Origin: Salipiger bermudensis
GTDB lineage: Bacteria > Pseudomonadota > Alphaproteobacteria > Rhodobacterales > Rhodobacteraceae
Length of the DNA: 64,000 nt
Direction of reading: 5' to 3'
NCBI RefSeq assembly: GCF_019801965.1
Contig: NZ_JAHVIA010000004.1
Location: 248,001-312,000 of the forward strand
Below are positions 63,488 through 64,000 of this stretch, in pieces. The translations under genes were made by a program, and so were the position numbers. Below the pieces are notes generated by a model. It saw nothing but the letters and a program-made list of their open reading frames with translations, was not told the DNA's origin and made no database searches. Positions within the stretch are counted from its first letter, which is position 1, and every line of letters begins with the position of its first letter.

Positions 63488-64000
63488 AATTCTCCTCCGG
63501 AAATCTGGATGGCCTGGCCGTCGATGCTGTCGGAGCCGGGACCGCAGAGCCAGAGCGCGGCTTGGGCGATGTCCTCCGGCGGGATCAGGCGGCCATGGGG
63601 GTTGGCGGATTGCACGAGGGCGGTGGCCGCGTCGCGGCTCAGCCCCTCGCGCTGCATGACGCGGGCGATGTTCTGCTCGACGATGTCGGTCTGGACATAG
63701 GCTGGGCAGAGCGCGTTGAAGGTCACCGGCTGGGCGAGGTGATCTGCGGAGAGGGCGCGCATCAGGCCGACGAGCCCGTGCTTGGCGGCGACGTAGGGCA
63801 CGGCGCGCTTCATGCCCTTCACCCCGGCGATCGAGGCAATCGCGATGACGCGGCCCCAGCCGGCCTCGAGCATCGCGGGAAGCACCTCGCGGGTGGTCAG
63901 GAAGGCGCCGTCGAGATTGGCGGCGAGGCTCTCGCGCCACGCCTCGAGCGAGATGTCGGGAAACTGCGCGGGCTGCGCCAGCCCGGCATTGGCGATCAGG
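63484..64000 (-). CDS. Short-chain dehydrogenase/reductase, N-terminus off the window
   Basis: About 172 C-terminal residues are visible. They include NAG in LIANAGLAQP, the catalytic Ser in IASIAGVKGM and Tyr-xxx-Lys in PYVAAKHGLVGL, then PAYVQTDIV and the end ISGGEF, all standard SDR features; the NAD loop is outside. 3-hydroxybutyrate dehydrogenase-like by overall pattern, but substrate is not decided. Its 3' end overlaps kynU by 4 bases, so the two are translated together. Confidence 0.85.
   Translation of the reverse strand, partial: LIANAGLAQPAQFPDISLEAWRESLAANLDGAFLTTREVLPAMLEAGWGRVIAIASIAGVKGMKRAVPYVAAKHGLVGLMRALSADHLAQPVTFNALCPAYVQTDIVEQNIARVMQREGLSRDAATALVQSANPHGRLIPPEDIAQAALWLCGPGSDSIDGQAIQISGGEF

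Noticed and set aside
1-64000. Search for insertion sequences, integrases, phage genes and defence systems
   Set aside because: None of the coding regions resembles a transposase, integrase, restriction or anti-phage protein; gene content is core metabolism and envelope.

Overview
The window is a high-GC chromosomal segment from an alphaproteobacterium, most likely a Rhodobacterales (Roseobacter/Rhodobacteraceae-type) organism. The evidence is the irr/fabA/fabB/fabI neighbourhood, a SAM/SAH-type riboswitch in front of metK (a class known mainly from Rhodobacterales), the phoH-ybeY-corC-lnt, aroA-cmk-rpsA-ihfB and rsmB-heparinase-purH blocks, a CTG-rich and GTC-rich codon style, and a family of intergenic repeats typical of this group. 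A Salipiger/Yangia-like genus is a guess, not something the sequence proves. I see no insertion sequence, prophage, CRISPR array or plasmid gene; this is core genome with a few lineage-specific insertions.

Layout. 1-3754: unsaturated fatty acid synthesis (fabI partial, fabB, fabA, leftward) with the iron regulator irr divergent; two unrecognised genes sit between fabB and fabA. 3912-5962: ferredoxin reductase-like enzyme, an acetyltransferase overlapping a conserved unknown gene. 6346-13241: miaB, an OmpA-like protein with a related small lipoprotein, then phoH-ybeY-corC-lnt. 13261-19138: riboswitch-metK, trmB, aroA, a small membrane protein, cmk and an aldo/keto reductase. 19236-25304: rpsA with its promoter and terminator, an unknown lipoprotein/membrane protein pair, ihfB, lapA, trpF, a transglutaminase-like protein. 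25423-25783: rpmJ and tRNA-Val(GAC), both leftward. 25991-32875: formylglutamate amidohydrolase, then a leftward envelope/phosphatase block (lpxK, WaaA-like transferase, DUF4170, IMPase-like, PmbA/TldD, DUF2233) ending at rbfA. 32963-39021: dapB, SdhE-partner-type DUF1674, rsmB, heparinase II/III-like, purH. 39234-45528 (leftward): two M16 peptidases, DUF3035 lipoprotein, lspA, beta-lactamase-fold hydrolase, dapA. 45665-51717: soluble lytic transglycosylase, LOG protein, LysM protein, Atm1-type exporter. 51879-56248: glcB, glcG-like, a class I amidotransferase, flavodoxin. 56261-64000 (leftward): RTX/Hint protein, molybdenum hydroxylase pair (iorA/iorB type), kynureninase and a truncated SDR.

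How it fits together. Most genes serve housekeeping: lipid A and fatty acid synthesis, lipoprotein maturation (lnt, lspA), lysine/peptidoglycan precursors (dapA, dapB), peptidoglycan turnover (slt, LysM), ribosome and tRNA maturation (ybeY, rbfA, rsmB, miaB, trmB, rpmJ, tRNA-Val), purine, chorismate and tryptophan synthesis. Many genes overlap by 1 to 14 bases, and several use GTG or TTG starts placed inside the preceding stop region, pointing to translational coupling.

The most striking non-coding signal is a dispersed composite repeat found at ten places (including two head-to-head pairs): one or two GC hairpins, then a conserved core close to GGAGTATTTTTGA followed by GAGAAGACAGGGG. It occurs only between genes and is a common cause of false N-terminal extensions. 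No clearly new enzymatic or defence system is visible; the best candidates for new biology are this repeat family, the paralogous OmpA-like/lipoprotein pair, the divergent WaaA-like transferase and the unknown lipoprotein/membrane pair between rpsA and ihfB.
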